The position numbers were made by a program, and so were the translations under genes. A model generated the notes under the pieces. That model did no database searches and had not been told where the DNA came from. It worked only from the letters and a program-made list of their open reading frames with translations. 64,000 nt of DNA from Globodera rostochiensis (taxonomy: Eukaryota; Nematoda; Chromadorea; Rhabditida; Heteroderidae), in the NCBI GenBank assembly GCA_018350325.1, contig JAEVLN010000002.1:5377456-5441455 (forward strand). The letters run 5' to 3'. Below, piece after piece: positions 10,916 through 23,600 of this stretch (position 1 is the first letter of the stretch; each line of letters begins with the position of its first letter).

Positions 10916-13900
10916 CCAACCACACCCATTCATTCTTCATTTTTACATCGAATAGTTGGCGTCCATTCCAAAAGGACCAAAAAGTACAAAATGTATGTTG
11001 TCAAACGACACGAATATTTTTGGGTTTTGTTTTATTCACAACAAACAGCTTGTCAAAAGGATGCAGGTTAAATATCAAATTTAACAGTTCCAATTTTTTT
11101 ATCGAAGCGTGATTTGACCCTTTTTTCTTAATTTTGAAATAAGTCGTATTTTAAATTAAATATTTGCGCGGAAGCATTCAAAGTTGCACTCTTAATTGAA
11201 CAAAAGGAAAATATGAACTGAGAAGCCGTATTAAAACAATTACCTAAAACCCTTAAAAAAGAGATATATTCAAAATTAATATAATTTGCCCTTCAAAATA
11301 AAATATTTACCGCTTCAATAAAAATATTTAAATATTTGCCGTTTCAACATAAAATAAATTAAAATATTAAAGCGAGAAGTACTGGAGCAAAAGATTTTTA
11401 AAATTCTATCAACAAGGCGGTGGTTCTCATTTAATTTACAACAAGATCATACAGTTCACCATTTGCTACACATAAAAGTACTCCGAAACAGAAAAAATTT
11501 ATAATTAATAATCGAAACTAAAATTCATTTAATGAATATTTATTCAAAATACTTATGCATTGAAAGATAACAGTTTTCATGTCAAAGGAATATATATTTA
11601 CTAGTTACCAACATACCTTATTTATGTTAATATTTTTTATATTTGTGTATAAATTATATATTAAAATACATTTATTCAAGTCGGAATCTATTCTAAAATT
11701 TTTTTAAACAAAATTTTTTATAAACTATCTTTATAAGGTACCATTAAAAAGTGTCTAAATTAGCCGTTCGATTCGCTTCAAATAATTATTTAACAATTAT
11801 ATATTGGAATATTTATTGAATAATCAATAATTCTATTTAAATAATTTTCTATAAACCATAAGTGCTATGGATAAATTTAAATATAAAAATTAATAGCTTT
11901 TTCCTCTACTTTTTCGGATAATGTCATCGAAAAATATTATGGAAATAATGGATTTAAATAATTAGACGGCGTTCCTTCAATTGCAAAATTTTTAAATCAG
12001 GGCTTAATTAATAAAGAAAATTTTTTTAAACAAATGAATGAAATAATGACGCAACTGATTTTATTTAATCTAAAGTAATATGGAATTGCCAATGTGAAAA
12101 AAAAGTTTTAAGTTACAATAGTTTGCCCCTTGGCTGGCTGGGGTGCTTCGGTAGCCTAAAAAAGCAAAATTTTTAAAAGTGACTAAAAAACAGATAGACC
12201 AAAACACAGTCAAAACAAAAGGCGTCAATCAAAAAGCTGCAAGAATGCTAGATAACTTTTAAATTAAAAATGTTTGAATTATTCGTCGACAATCATCAAT
12301 CAATTTTATTTGAAATGAATAAAAGAATGTTTGAAAAATTCAAACTTTTAAATTTATAAAATAAAAAATAATAACTAGTGAAATACAACAAACCAAAAAC
12401 CATTTAAAAAATATATACATTATTATTAGACTTACTTCTATTAATTTTAAACATTAAACTGAGTACTAATTTTTCCTAAAAAATACTTATATAAATTAAC
12501 ACTCATTAAAGCAAACAAACATTGATTGGCGATTAAATAAAATGAAATAATGTTAAAAAGGGCGAACAACTCGATCTAAAGAACAATTTCGTGACTTGAC
12601 AATTTAACGCTTATATGTAGATGAAAACTGAAACAGTTATAAACTATTAAAAAATCTTGCAAACAAAATCACCTTCTAAAATTTATTATTTATTCTTTCA
12701 AAAAATTATGAAGTTTTAAATTAACTAGTTAATATAATCACCAAGTTAAAAATAGTTTGATAACGATTGGAAGCATCCTGGAAAACTTTAACATGCACGT
12801 GCTCAAAAATTATAGTAGATTTTCAAACAAATTGACCAGCATTCATAGGATTTAATATTTATTTAATTTTGATGAAAAACTGGTAAGGGTGAAAGCTGCA
12901 ATGCTTTTCATCACTACCAACTGTCTGACGCAAGAAATTTATTGATATGCAAAAAGCTTTCAAAAATAAAATATTTTTATCTTTGAAAAGAGATTATACT
13001 TCAACAAATTCGAATCATTTTAAAGTATTACAAAATTTATTGATAAATGAATAAAAAACTAATTTATATAAAATGCTTTTAACTGCTAAAATTACTACTC
13101 ATTTAAACAAAATTTTACAAAATAAAAAAGATAGATTAAAAAATTTATATTATTTTGCACAACAATCATTAAGTAATATGGCATACTCAATTTTTAAGTG
13201 ATTAACAAGCCTACAATATTCTATCAATCAGCAGAAAAAATTTCATTAAACATCTGCTTGGTTCTCTGGGTAAATATTACATAAACTGAAAAACCAAAAG
13301 TTGCCAATTTAATTAATTGGTAAATAAAAAGTTTTCAAAAATTATCGAGTCTTCACAATTCCTATTTAAAGTCCTCCTGGCATTTAAACTAAATTAAAAA
13401 AATGTGACTTAATTTTTAAACAATAAATTAATTTAAATATTTCTTTAAAAAAAATTATTCTTGAACAAATTCAAATGATTTTAAAGTCTTACAAATATTC
13501 TACTAATTTTAACGATTTGAAAATTTTAAATATCTCTAAAGTTAACAGCAACATTATTGTTTACACATTATATCTACCAAAGTGCATTTGAATAAATTGG
13601 CTCAAAAAGCTTCCAACTTCAACCAACGTCTCCTCAATTGCGTGTCTCCTTATTAGTCAAACAGCAAAAATTTTTAAGTTGGCTAAAAGACAATTTTTAT
13701 ATAATATTAATCAATTCAAAACACCATTTGCTATTTAAAATATATACAGGAATTTTATAAACTTACTAAAGTACAAGTATTGATTAAAGTTTTCTGATAT
13801 AAAACAAAGTCAAAAAATTTTAAATACTTAGTTTTAAAATAAGGACTATTGAAACGAAAACAGTACCTTAAAACAAATAAAAAATAGTCAGCATATAAAT

Positions 13901-14740
13901 ATTTTTAAAAAGGTAATTTTTACAGCTTATTTGCTGTAAAGCATTGCGCCAATTCATAACAAATCAATGTGAAGAGGGAACACCGGGCATATCACTAGGA
14001 TTGGCATGTGTAAACGATAGTAAAGCGTATTTGAACCACTTAATCTTTCAGGTAGGGGCTGAAGAGACTACAAATATAATGTAAAATAAAAACAACATGT
14101 CACACCAACCCAAAGTAAAAATTTAACACAAAACCAAAATATTATATTTTGATTTTTATGTCAAAAAATGATTTTAACAATGTTTGTTAAATTTATGTAT
14201 GAGATTGTTACTAATCATAAATTTTTATTTAGCGTGGTTAAACATAAACAATACAAACAAAATAACATTTTTCAACATGATATTACTTTATCATAATTTA
14301 GTCTTAAGAATTAAATATAATTTGCTTGCTTTAAATAAATGATTTAATCTTCAATTCATAAAAAATAAGCAATCATTATTAAAAATTAAAAAAAAGTCAT
14401 CGATACAAGTTGAAAATCTGATCGGTTTGGCAGAGGAAATAAAAAAAACATAAACATAATTTTTTTATCTTTTACTAATTTTACAAAAAATATAAAACGA
14501 AAACATCAAATTCTGATTAAAAATAAATAGAGCGCAAATGCTAAAACATCGAAAATTTGTATTCTGGCAACACTGGATTAATTGAATTAAACACTTTTAT
14601 TACTTAAAGTGAATGTTGAACTATAAAAAAAAATTATTCAATAAATATTCCGACAACGTTATATATTCGAAATTCGTTTAAGTAATTATAGGTTACTTTT
14701 TCTAACCTATCAAATTCAAAAAATGACGAAATTGCGTCTG
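10916..14740. other. A-rich gene-poor block
   Basis: The plus strand is strongly A-rich from about 11.1 kb, with stops in all frames. Small GC-richer islands occur at about 12121-12160, 12880-12945, 13600-13665 and 13960-14060. They share no motif that I can see and carry no family signature. No RNA gene was recognised. Confidence 0.55.
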
Positions 14741-17240
14741 TTCGGTCAGAAGTTGGGTTCTTTTGAAGTTTGTACAGCTGAGCCCTGAAATCCTATCAAA
14801 ATTTAAACAAATTTAAGGTCTTTTATTCGTCAAATTTTTTTGTAGTATTGTCTTTTTAACAACAAATTCAATTATCTATTTTTAGTATTAAATTACAAAT
14901 CATATTTATTAAACTTTTTATCAGTTTGGGTTTGAATTGAGGCAATGACTGCAATGTATCTCATGTTTGTTGTTGTACATTGACGTTTTTCTTTTTCAGG
15001 TATATTATCACATTCAGATCGATTTCGAGTAAATTTTGTAAATTTGAATTTTTATCAATCAATAAAATGCTTAAGATATTATATTGGTATTACCAATCAT
15101 TTTAGTAAACCTGACGTTTTTTCAATGCTTCCAATACTTTAACTTTTTTATAAAAACATAGATTATGATATGCCTTAAGCTAAATATGTTTGAAATGTTA
15201 TTAAATCGGTAAAGTAATAACAATTTGAATTTTTATTTATCTGTATTTAAAAATTCTTTCTCTTGCATTTGGACATTTGTACAATTTTTTTTGTAAGGAT
15301 TGAAGTGTATTAATTTATTTTTTCAAAATTGCTTGTTTAATATATTTTATTTTAGTTTTTATGAATGCTGAAAATTTACAACGGATTTAGATTTGCCTTC
15401 ATAAACTTTCCTAACTTGTCGATATTTAAAGAAACATTCTAAATTCACGCCAAACTTTTGTTGTGCGAGAGACTAACGGACAAATCCAGGACTCAACTTT
15501 TGCAGTTTTTGGACCGATCAGGATCGGGATTTTTTCCGGAATCCCGGATTCCGAATTTTTAGAAGCTGGTCTCACATATGAAAAAATCGCCATTTTTCTT
15601 GCCAGTTTAGTGCGGATTTATTTGTTAGTCGAATCGCCTAGCTCTTTTCTTATAGCGTCTACAGACATAGTGAGTGCTTTTGAATGATACCAAGATCCCG
15701 GGTGGCACGTGACCGGGACGGGATTTCCCGGTTTTTTCAGGCCCTGATCCTGATTTTTTGAAATTAAAATGAAGTCCCGGCCTAGGTTTTTGGTCCCGCC
15801 GGGAACGAGACCAGCCGTGAGTAAATTTGTGCTTGGGTTCGAGCACTCTGGAGTGCAAGCACCCTTATTTTTGATTTGACTTTTTTTCATACTTTAAATC
15901 TTAAAGGCACATCGTTTTGCATTCTGTTCTTCTTGTTGCTGATGCTGTGGCACACGATGGCTTCTCGGGTAGCCAAACAGTGTCGACTTGTTGGAGTTGC
16001 CACTGGTGCTGCTATACATATAAGAAATTTTTTAAATTTAATATTTTTTGTTTAAAAAAAACAAGTTTAATATTAATAAAATTTTAATCTTTAAACTCCG
16101 ATGCTCGATAATTGATCAATCAATTTTACTTTATTAAATTTTATTATTTTATGTTCCTTTATTTTATTTAAGTGCGCATTTTTTTATACCTGAAATAATT
16201 ATTTTGTTTAGAGAATGAGATTTATTTGCTTTTCTATCAGCAGATTTATATTTACTAATGTGCCGTTGGCATGTTTGATATTTTTAATTAACGTATTCAC
16301 AATACCCGCACCGAGTGCTTAAATCAATAGATCATTTATTCATTCCATGCGTAGTTGTTAAATTTGTTTATTTATCTTTAAATTAGTAACTCCAAGTTCG
16401 GAATATGTATTTACTCTTTAATTTCTTTTTTTTGGCCAATTAGTCTTTATTTTAATAATTAAGGTTCCGATTTCTCGTTTACCGACAAAATTTTGTTACT
16501 ATTTATGAGCATTTTTTAAAAATCTCTATTCAAAAAATTGTTGTCAATTTTTTTAAATCGTTGTCAATTTTTTTGTGACATTTTTTTCGAAAAAAGTTGT
16601 GAATTTCTCAAATATTCATTGTTTTACCACTATTGTGGTTCACAGACAGTTCGTAAAAATCATTTACCCCACGTGGATCCAAACCCAAAATTTTTAGGAT
16701 CGATCATTTACACTTTTTGACAGGTTCACCGGATTTGATATTATGCCTTCTTTTTTTTTCTTTTTTTCAGTTTTTTTTTAAATTTTGATCATGTTTATTT
16801 GATTTGAAAATTTAAATTTAAATCAAGAAATTTAGTTTTAAATTATTTTTATTTGATCAACCATTTTCATAGAAACTGCAATATTTTTTTATTCATTTAT
16901 GCTTTTGATTTTATTATTTGCATAGGTGAATTATTTTTTGTGCCAGATTTAAAACTTGTATTTATTTAAAGTAATTTAGCCATATATATAAACAATTTCA
17001 ACGTAGTTAAAAAGGGTTTAAATTACGTAAATGAAATTGTGAAATAATTAATTAACAGAAACTCTTAACTTTATTCCAACCGTTTATTCAATAAATTTTT
17101 TCATCCATATCAATCAATATTCAAATCATCAAAATATGTGCAACAAGTGTTTTTTTTTGCTATACATTATTTATAATATTTCAGTAATTTGTTCAACGCT
17201 CGAATAATTAACACCTTTGATATTAAACACAATAAAAAAA
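14741..17240. other. T-rich gene-poor block of opposite polarity
   Basis: The strand bias flips to T-rich on the plus strand at about 14.75 kb and back to A-rich at about 17.2 kb, next to the start of the left duplication arm. Apart from the GC-rich repeat at about 15480-15850 and a small island at 16630-16735, I see nothing definable. Confidence 0.5.
15480..15850. repeat. GC-rich transposon-like remnant with CCCGG motifs
   Basis: The motifs ATCCCGG, GTCCCGG and their complements (CGGGAT, CCGGGAC) recur many times, for example near 15525-15550, 15695-15735 and 15775-15815. A right edge near 15825 (CGGCTGGTCTCG in reverse complement) would suit a hAT-type element, but I cannot match a left terminus or a target duplication. 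The remnant at 25720-25860 uses the same motifs. The open frames over both strands are by-products of the low stop density. Confidence 0.45.
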
Positions 17241-20134
17241 TATAAAATAAAATTTTACTTACTTTAAAATATTTTTTTGAAAATAATAATTTTTAGCTAA
17301 ATGACGATTAATTATTTAAAGTTAACGATGGATTTTGCAAAAAGTGCGGTAACTTTTCGTTTAATGACACATACAAAAATCTCTGCTGAAGCGACCCAGG
17401 GGAAAAATTATTACCATATTTATATTTTTTGTTAGAAAATTATCCATAATTAAAAAGGGTTTGAAATTTATTCAGCATTAAAAACTGCAAGTATACACAG
17501 GCACAGAGAATGGGAATAAAAGAATAACATCTAAAATTCTAAAATTTATCTAAAAAATCATTTTAAATGAAAGCAATACATAACTATAAAATTGGTAGTA
17601 CAAAGAAAATGGCACAGAGCCTTTAAAATTTATGCCGGGTGGAAGGCTTGAGAAACCAGGCATGTTGGTGCCGAAGGTGCCCTAAAAAACTTACATTAAA
17701 TTCATGACAATAAAAATTATCTATTAAGAAAATTTTTATTAATTAAAAATAATGAATAAAGGAGAAGCGCATTTATTTAGTTTAAAATTTCTAATTTTGT
17801 CAACAGCTATAACCAAAGTTTGTGTCACGAATAGAGAGCGGCGAATGCCATATCAGAACTAGCCGATGAAAATTCGCCAGATAAGATTATTGAGAAAATG
17901 AAATTTTATGAATGTTCAATTTAACATTTTTGAAACTTACATACAGTGACAGAAATAAACATTTTTATTTCACATTAATTAGAATTTGATGATTTTTAAC
18001 TGGAATACGTTGTTGATACTTTGATAATTCAGGGCCAAATCACTTAAATTTACCAGTGCTTAGTGAATTTAATTTGATAGCTTTCATAACGTCTGTCGGC
18101 AAAGCATATGTCGGACTCACCCAAATGTTCAAGCATGCAAACGGCCAGCAGGGGTACTAAATTGCTTACCACAAAAGCTTTTCTTGTGATCATAAAATTG
18201 AATAAAATGAAAGAATAATAAGCTCAATTTTTCATAGAAATGCTCAATGTGATGTGATACAAAAAAACTATAATTTTTTTATTAAATCAAAATATGAAAA
18301 TATCAAACATTGAATAAACATTTATCATTCAATGATTTTAATTGAGTTAAATAACAAACATAAATACTGAAAATGATAAAATTTTAATTTATCAAATGTG
18401 TTATTGCCTCGATATAATTAACCACAATGTAATATGACGATTAACTTCGGAGAATGGAACCCTGCCCCGGAATGGCCGGCAAAGCTGCGAGCTAGATGGA
18501 TTAATTAATAAAATTTTCTAACAACAACAGAGCAAATATATATCATTTATTAAACATCGACAAATTTAGTTATTTTCATCAAAATATCTTCTAAAAAAGT
18601 CTTACACCGGAATGTTGATAATTTATATTAAAAAAATACTTGGATTTTGTATTTAATTATCGTTAATTTAATCTCAACTGAAGAATAAATATGATTGTTT
18701 AAGTGAAACAATAAAATTTTTATCATTTAATAACAATTCTAATTATAAGAAAAACTTAAATCATACTATGGCCTATTAAAAAGGAAGAGGTGAAATATCA
18801 ATTAATAAACATTTCTTTAAATTTGAAATTTCTGGAAGTAAATAATTTGTGATAAAATATAGCTTAAATTTAGACAAAGAATTATAAAATTTTGCCACCT
18901 TTTTCAATATAACAAAAAAACAGAGAAAAAAATTGGCATGCAAGCAATCAACAACTCCTAAAAATAACATTTTAACAAAAAGGAAGAGCTGTCATAAATG
19001 CAATTATTTTACTGTAAAATTTCGCTGAAATAAAGTTCAAATAAAAGCATAACTTAAATTTTTTTTTAAACATTAAAAAAATATAACTTTACTGGCAGAC
19101 AACCCCGATGCTAATTCTTGATACTCTGCTAAAATTGGGCATTTCTAATCTAGACCATGGTTCTAAAACCCCATAACTTACGTCGCTATCCCCAATATGC
19201 AAAGATATGAGAACCCAAGACGCTCGAACAATAAAAAAATTGATTATTACAAAAAATTTATATAATAATTACAGATAAAAATATTTCAAACACAAATTGT
19301 GCCAGATAATTAACGCGTATTTAAATTCTCTTAGAATAAACTGAAAATAATATTTTAATTTTATTTTACAAATATACATTCTTAAAATAAATTTTATAAT
19401 TTAATACCAACAATCTTCAAAAAAGTTAATGCTAACGATCAAACAAAAAGAGCGAACAACAATAGTTAACTCAAACGCCTAAACAATAATTGTTACAGTA
19501 CAAACAAATTTAGTCAATAGAAATATAAAATTAATTAAAATAAATTATAATTACGGCTACAGAATTGGTTTTTAACATCACTAAATCAAATTGAGAAACT
19601 AGGAAAAAAGTGTACTACCATTATTTTAAAAACATTAAACTAAATTGAATAGCACATAACCCAAAACATTGCGCAAATCTGAGGATAAGCTAATAATTTA
19701 AAACCTGATAAATAAATGCATCTATCAGTTGGTCTATTCTTCGTTTAAATGAAATAGCTTAATTAAATTGTTATTGTTATTCGTCAACAATGTGAAGAGA
19801 AAAACTATAAATGTATAAAATTAAAACCGAATAATTTAATTCCCAAAACAATTATCAGGATTTCAAAGCATCATTGAAAATTGGAATCGAAGGAATGGCT
19901 TACTTCCTTCCATCTGCTACTATTAATAATAAAAATAAATTTAAATGCAAATTTGAAAAGTTAATTATAATCAAAGTAAAAAACTAATTAACTAAAATAG
20001 AAAAGATAAAAATAAAACTAAACGAAGTAATGCAAAATTTAGTATAAAAAACATTTGTTTGGCGTCAAACTGAAAAATCCCCCTGTTTATGCTAAAAATA
20101 AAGCCTTTTGATGGCCGTAATTTACAAACGGGAA

Positions 20135-20935
20135 ATTGAGGCTGCGCAGAAGACCACACTTACAAATGCCCAGCTAAGTGTGCTGTACATAAAGCGGAAC
20201 ACGCATTGGCCATTTGGATCTTGCTAAACAATTTGACAATTTCATCAAGGTACGTTATATTTTTTTAAATTAAGTCAAAAATTCAAACTCGGCCGACCCC
20301 CCCCCCCCCCCCACCTCCAATCAGAGAAGTTCAAAAAAATGGAATTTAAAAATTCCTTAATAAAGCAATAGGGAAAAATTCGAAAAATGCAAAAAGTTGA
20401 AAAAAATTAAATGGTAAATGCCAAATGAAAAGAAGCCCGGTCTTATATTAATTATATTAGCACGTAATATGGTTAAAAATAATATTTCTCCTTTATTGTT
20501 GTTGCTTTAATTACTTTTTTCTATTTTTCAAAATAAAATTGCCATTGGCAGACAATGTCCAAAAAATAAATTGGAAACATTAATAAATTTTGTGATTGCG
20601 AATGAAAGTTGTTGTAAGCGAATAATGAATGTATTTTATTACAATTTAACGTAAATTAAAATAAAATGAGATCACTCACCAATAACCATGTGTAGTTCAA
20701 AAAACCTCAATGGGCCGATCGCCAACAAAGACTCCAACCGTTCAAAATTTAGGGGGTGTGGCTCCATGGCTCTTCCACCTTAGCAGGTGTCTCAAATTAT
20801 TGTAATAAAATAAATTTAAAAGCATTGCTTTAACGAAACCAAAGTAAATTAAAATATGTTGGCTGTAATCAATAAATGATGTTGAAATTTGGCCAAAAGA
20901 TGTTAAATTTCAATTATGAACTACACTAAGCTATG
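20135..20935. repeat. Unpaired insert in the left arm (or deletion from the right)
   Basis: Both sides of this stretch pair with the right arm, where the matching points lie almost adjacent at about 55880-55890. About 800 bases are therefore present only here. The insert starts near AAGACCAC and ends near GTGGTCTT, a possible 8-bp terminal inverted repeat, but I see no target duplication. It contains a 16-C run (20297-20312) and two GC-richer islands (20140-20225 and 20700-20795). Confidence 0.5.
20297..20312. repeat. Run of 16 C
   Basis: An uninterrupted C run inside the unpaired insert of the left arm, directly after CTCGGCCGA. The right arm has no counterpart. Confidence 0.95.
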
Positions 20936-21060
20936 GTGGTCTTTATGCGTAAATGAATTCCAAATTAAACTAAAAAATAAAGAAATCTTAAAATTATTTG
21001 ATAGGCTAGCTATTTGGCTTAAAAAATGGGTCAAAATCTTATATTGCCATCTTCGCCTAT

Positions 21061-21068
21061 CTTATAAC
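21061..21068 (-). other. Unoccupied target site matching the hAT-like insertion of the other arm
   Basis: The minus strand reads GTTATAAG followed by ATAGGCGAAG. In the right arm the same flank is interrupted after GTTATAAG (54351-54358) by the element 54359-55734, and then resumes with GTTATATG and AGATAGGCGAAG. This arm therefore preserves the pre-insertion allele and confirms the element's left boundary. Confidence 0.85.
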
Positions 21069-22019
21069 AATTAAAAAATTTTAATAATAAACAAATTTAT
21101 TTGCAATGAGATCAGTCCAAAGTTGGAAAAAGTTTAAAAGTATAACACTTGAATTTTTATTACATAAAGCCTTAAAAATTAATTTATTGCAAAAAATCAT
21201 GAAAAACTATAATTATTTGAATTTAGAATTTTCAACAATAAATAAATTCTTATATATTTTCAAAATGGTTTAGTAATTTTAAAATTTATTTATCATAAAT
21301 AAAATTTTTACTTAAATTCTTGTATCAAAAATTTTAAAAACAGAATTCAATAACTTGATAAAATACGCTAAGTATTTTACTAATTGAAAAATAATATGAT
21401 CATTGAACTTGCAAGATTTTCATCAAAAAATGCCCTCAATCTTATTTATAATTAAAAAACAAATATAAAGCTCAGAGTTGTTTTTAGCGTAATCTTTACT
21501 ATGCATAAAAAATCAACTTGATAATAAGTATATTTATTTTTATAAACGCAAGTTAATCAAGATGTCAGGCAACACGGCATTATTCCAACATAAAGACGGG
21601 ACCAAAGAATTCAGCTGAGACTCGCCCTGGGCTGCCAAAAACCAAATAATATTTTCTAACATAATTTAAACAAAAAATACGGATATTGAAAATAAAATAA
21701 AATATCTAATAAACAATAAAAATTATTGGTTACTAGCTATAATTTAAAGCAAGATTAACAAACAACTGCAAAAAATGAATAATTGTTGATTTACTGAAAG
21801 CTCAATTTTCAGCTGATCGCCGAAATAAGTCAATTTATCAAATATTTTAAAACTAATTTTATTAAAATTTAAATTAAAGGTGCACAATCCAGATATAAAT
21901 TAATATGGATAATCCACCGAACGACGGCCACATCGTCGTTGAAACGTATAATTGACAAAATAAAGAGCATAATCACGAGAATCGTAAATTGCAAGAAGTC
22001 AATTAACGAAATTAATTGA

Positions 22020-22260
22020 ATCTAAGACATTCATTCCAAAATTTAAATACATTTTATTTAAAGAATATCGATAACATTAAAATATTCAATTAAATCATTT
22101 GGGGTTGGTACATAAAAATAACAATTAGGTACGACCTAATGCCGGCGGAATTGTATCAAAAAATGAATTTTTAATGTGCCTTTAAAAAATACAAATTCGT
22201 TAAATCCTTTTAAAGAATTTATTGACTTAAGTTAAACAGCTCATTAACGTTAATTATTTT
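22020..22260 (+). repeat. Inverted-repeat copy (partner about 44250-44600)
   Basis: Distinct anchors are the segment at about 22105-22185 with GCCGGCGGAATTG, the reverse complement of about 44435-44510; CTAAGACATTCATTCC at about 22020-22040 with about 44585-44605; and the stretch around 22215-22255 with 44265-44320. The coordinate sum is near 66.6 kb, not the 75-76 kb of the main arms, so this pair is a separate copy of the repeat family. Confidence 0.8.
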
Positions 22261-22654
22261 TAAATAATAACTATTGTAAAGAAATGTAAATGTTAATTTA
22301 ATTTTAAAAATGGAAGATAACACTAATCAATAACTCCAACCAAAAGCCAAGCTCAAATTAACAAAAAAAAAGTTTAAAGTGGACATGGATTTAAATTTTT
22401 AAATCCGTGTCCGTCCCCGTGGCCTATTAAAAATATTAAGTTTAGAGAAGTGAATTAAGATGCTGCAATATTATTAAAAGTTATTGAATCCATGTCATAA
22501 ATTTAAAATACAAAAATTAATTTATTCATTTGAAAATTTGCACCCAGAACCCATATTCCTGGATATCATGCAAAAAGAAATTCTCCTATTAGTCAAATAA
22601 CCCCAAAAAATTAATAGCCACTTTTAAATTAAAAGGATGTTGTTTTATATTAAA

Positions 22655-22730
22655 ACAACATTTTAACAATAGATACATTATTAAAATAATTAATACAACA
22701 TTTTAATATTAGATACATTATTAAAATAAT
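22655..22730. repeat. 40-bp tandem duplication
   Basis: Two copies, starting at 22655 and 22695, of a unit that begins ACAACATTTTAA and contains AGATACATTATTAAAATAAT. It is a local AT-rich duplication. Confidence 0.8.
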
Positions 22731-23600
22731 AAAAGCATTAGGATGCAATTAAAACAGTAGTATTTAAAAAAATCCATGTTTAAATAAATAAAGTATTTAT
22801 AAACAGAACGCCAAATTCATAATCGGCCAATATTAATATTTAAATATACTACATATTAATCCACGCTATAAATGCATAATTTTGGATATATTCAAAAAAA
22901 TAAACCCCCTTAACAAATATCCGATTATAAGTCTTATTTTAATGCGACAAATTGCAAATTTTATTAAAATTACCTTGTAAAATGAATCATTATCTTAATT
23001 TTCAAAATAAATTATACAATAATTATTACTGTACCAAAAATGGAACTGGCCCTCGAGCAAAAACATAATATTAATGATTGAATTACAACTTTTAATAAAA
23101 GAAAATGATACATGTTAATCTAAAAGTATCAGATTAGACTTAAAAAAATCCGTGGCATCCATTTTGGTGATAAATTTAATTAGAGAAAATTTTTACTTAA
23201 AATTGATCTAATAAGAATGTAGATGAAAACCCAATGAAAAGAATTAAAAAAACTATAATATAAATTATTTCAATAAATACTAAATTTACTTATGTTAATA
23301 ATTGTGCCGATTATTTATCATATCATAGTAAAAATTAAAGTTTCTAAAAATGAAATACAAAATGATAAGAATTTTTATTTAAATACTATATCAAAATAGA
23401 TACGTTAATTTTTAATCCTTTAAACAATGACAAAAATAACAAACATCATATAAAAAAATTAGTTAATAAAAGAAACTCCCAGATCTGGTTACAAATCACG
23501 AGGATTGGCAAAGGAAGTAAATGCTACCATATATTATAAAATAAAGATTTCACGAAATTAGTTTTATAATATAATTAATTAATAAAAAGAATAAGAAAAA

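Larger units (their letters stand above)
17250..23600 (+). repeat. Left arm of a large diverged inverted duplication
   Basis: Successive pieces reappear, reverse-complemented and in mirrored order, at 52490-58660. Anchors (left with right): 17290-17410 with 58460-58600; 17480-17770 with 57915-58440; 17830-17880 with 57715-57770; 18780-18960 with 56690-56820; 19890-19925 with 56145-56165; 20040-20135 with 55880-55965; 20940-21068 with 55735-55870; 21106-21480 with 53925-54292; 21600-21800 with 53450-53690; and 23480-23545 with 52505-52560. Coordinate sums stay near 75.3-76.0 kb. By eye, identity is roughly 75-85% with many small indels. Indels break every open frame, so the arms are not conserved as protein. 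Confidence 0.85.

Noticed and set aside
10662..11112. Ser/Phe/Leu-rich plus frames and an Arg/Lys/Glu-rich minus frame of 80-118 codons.
   Set aside because: They are translations of a C+T-rich tract in different frames. The same happens in the related tract at 62682-62936.
15820..15860. tRNA-like B-box text (GGGTTCGAGCAC) near 15836.
   Set aside because: No A box, acceptor stem or anticodon arm could be fitted around it. It belongs to a GC-rich repeat.
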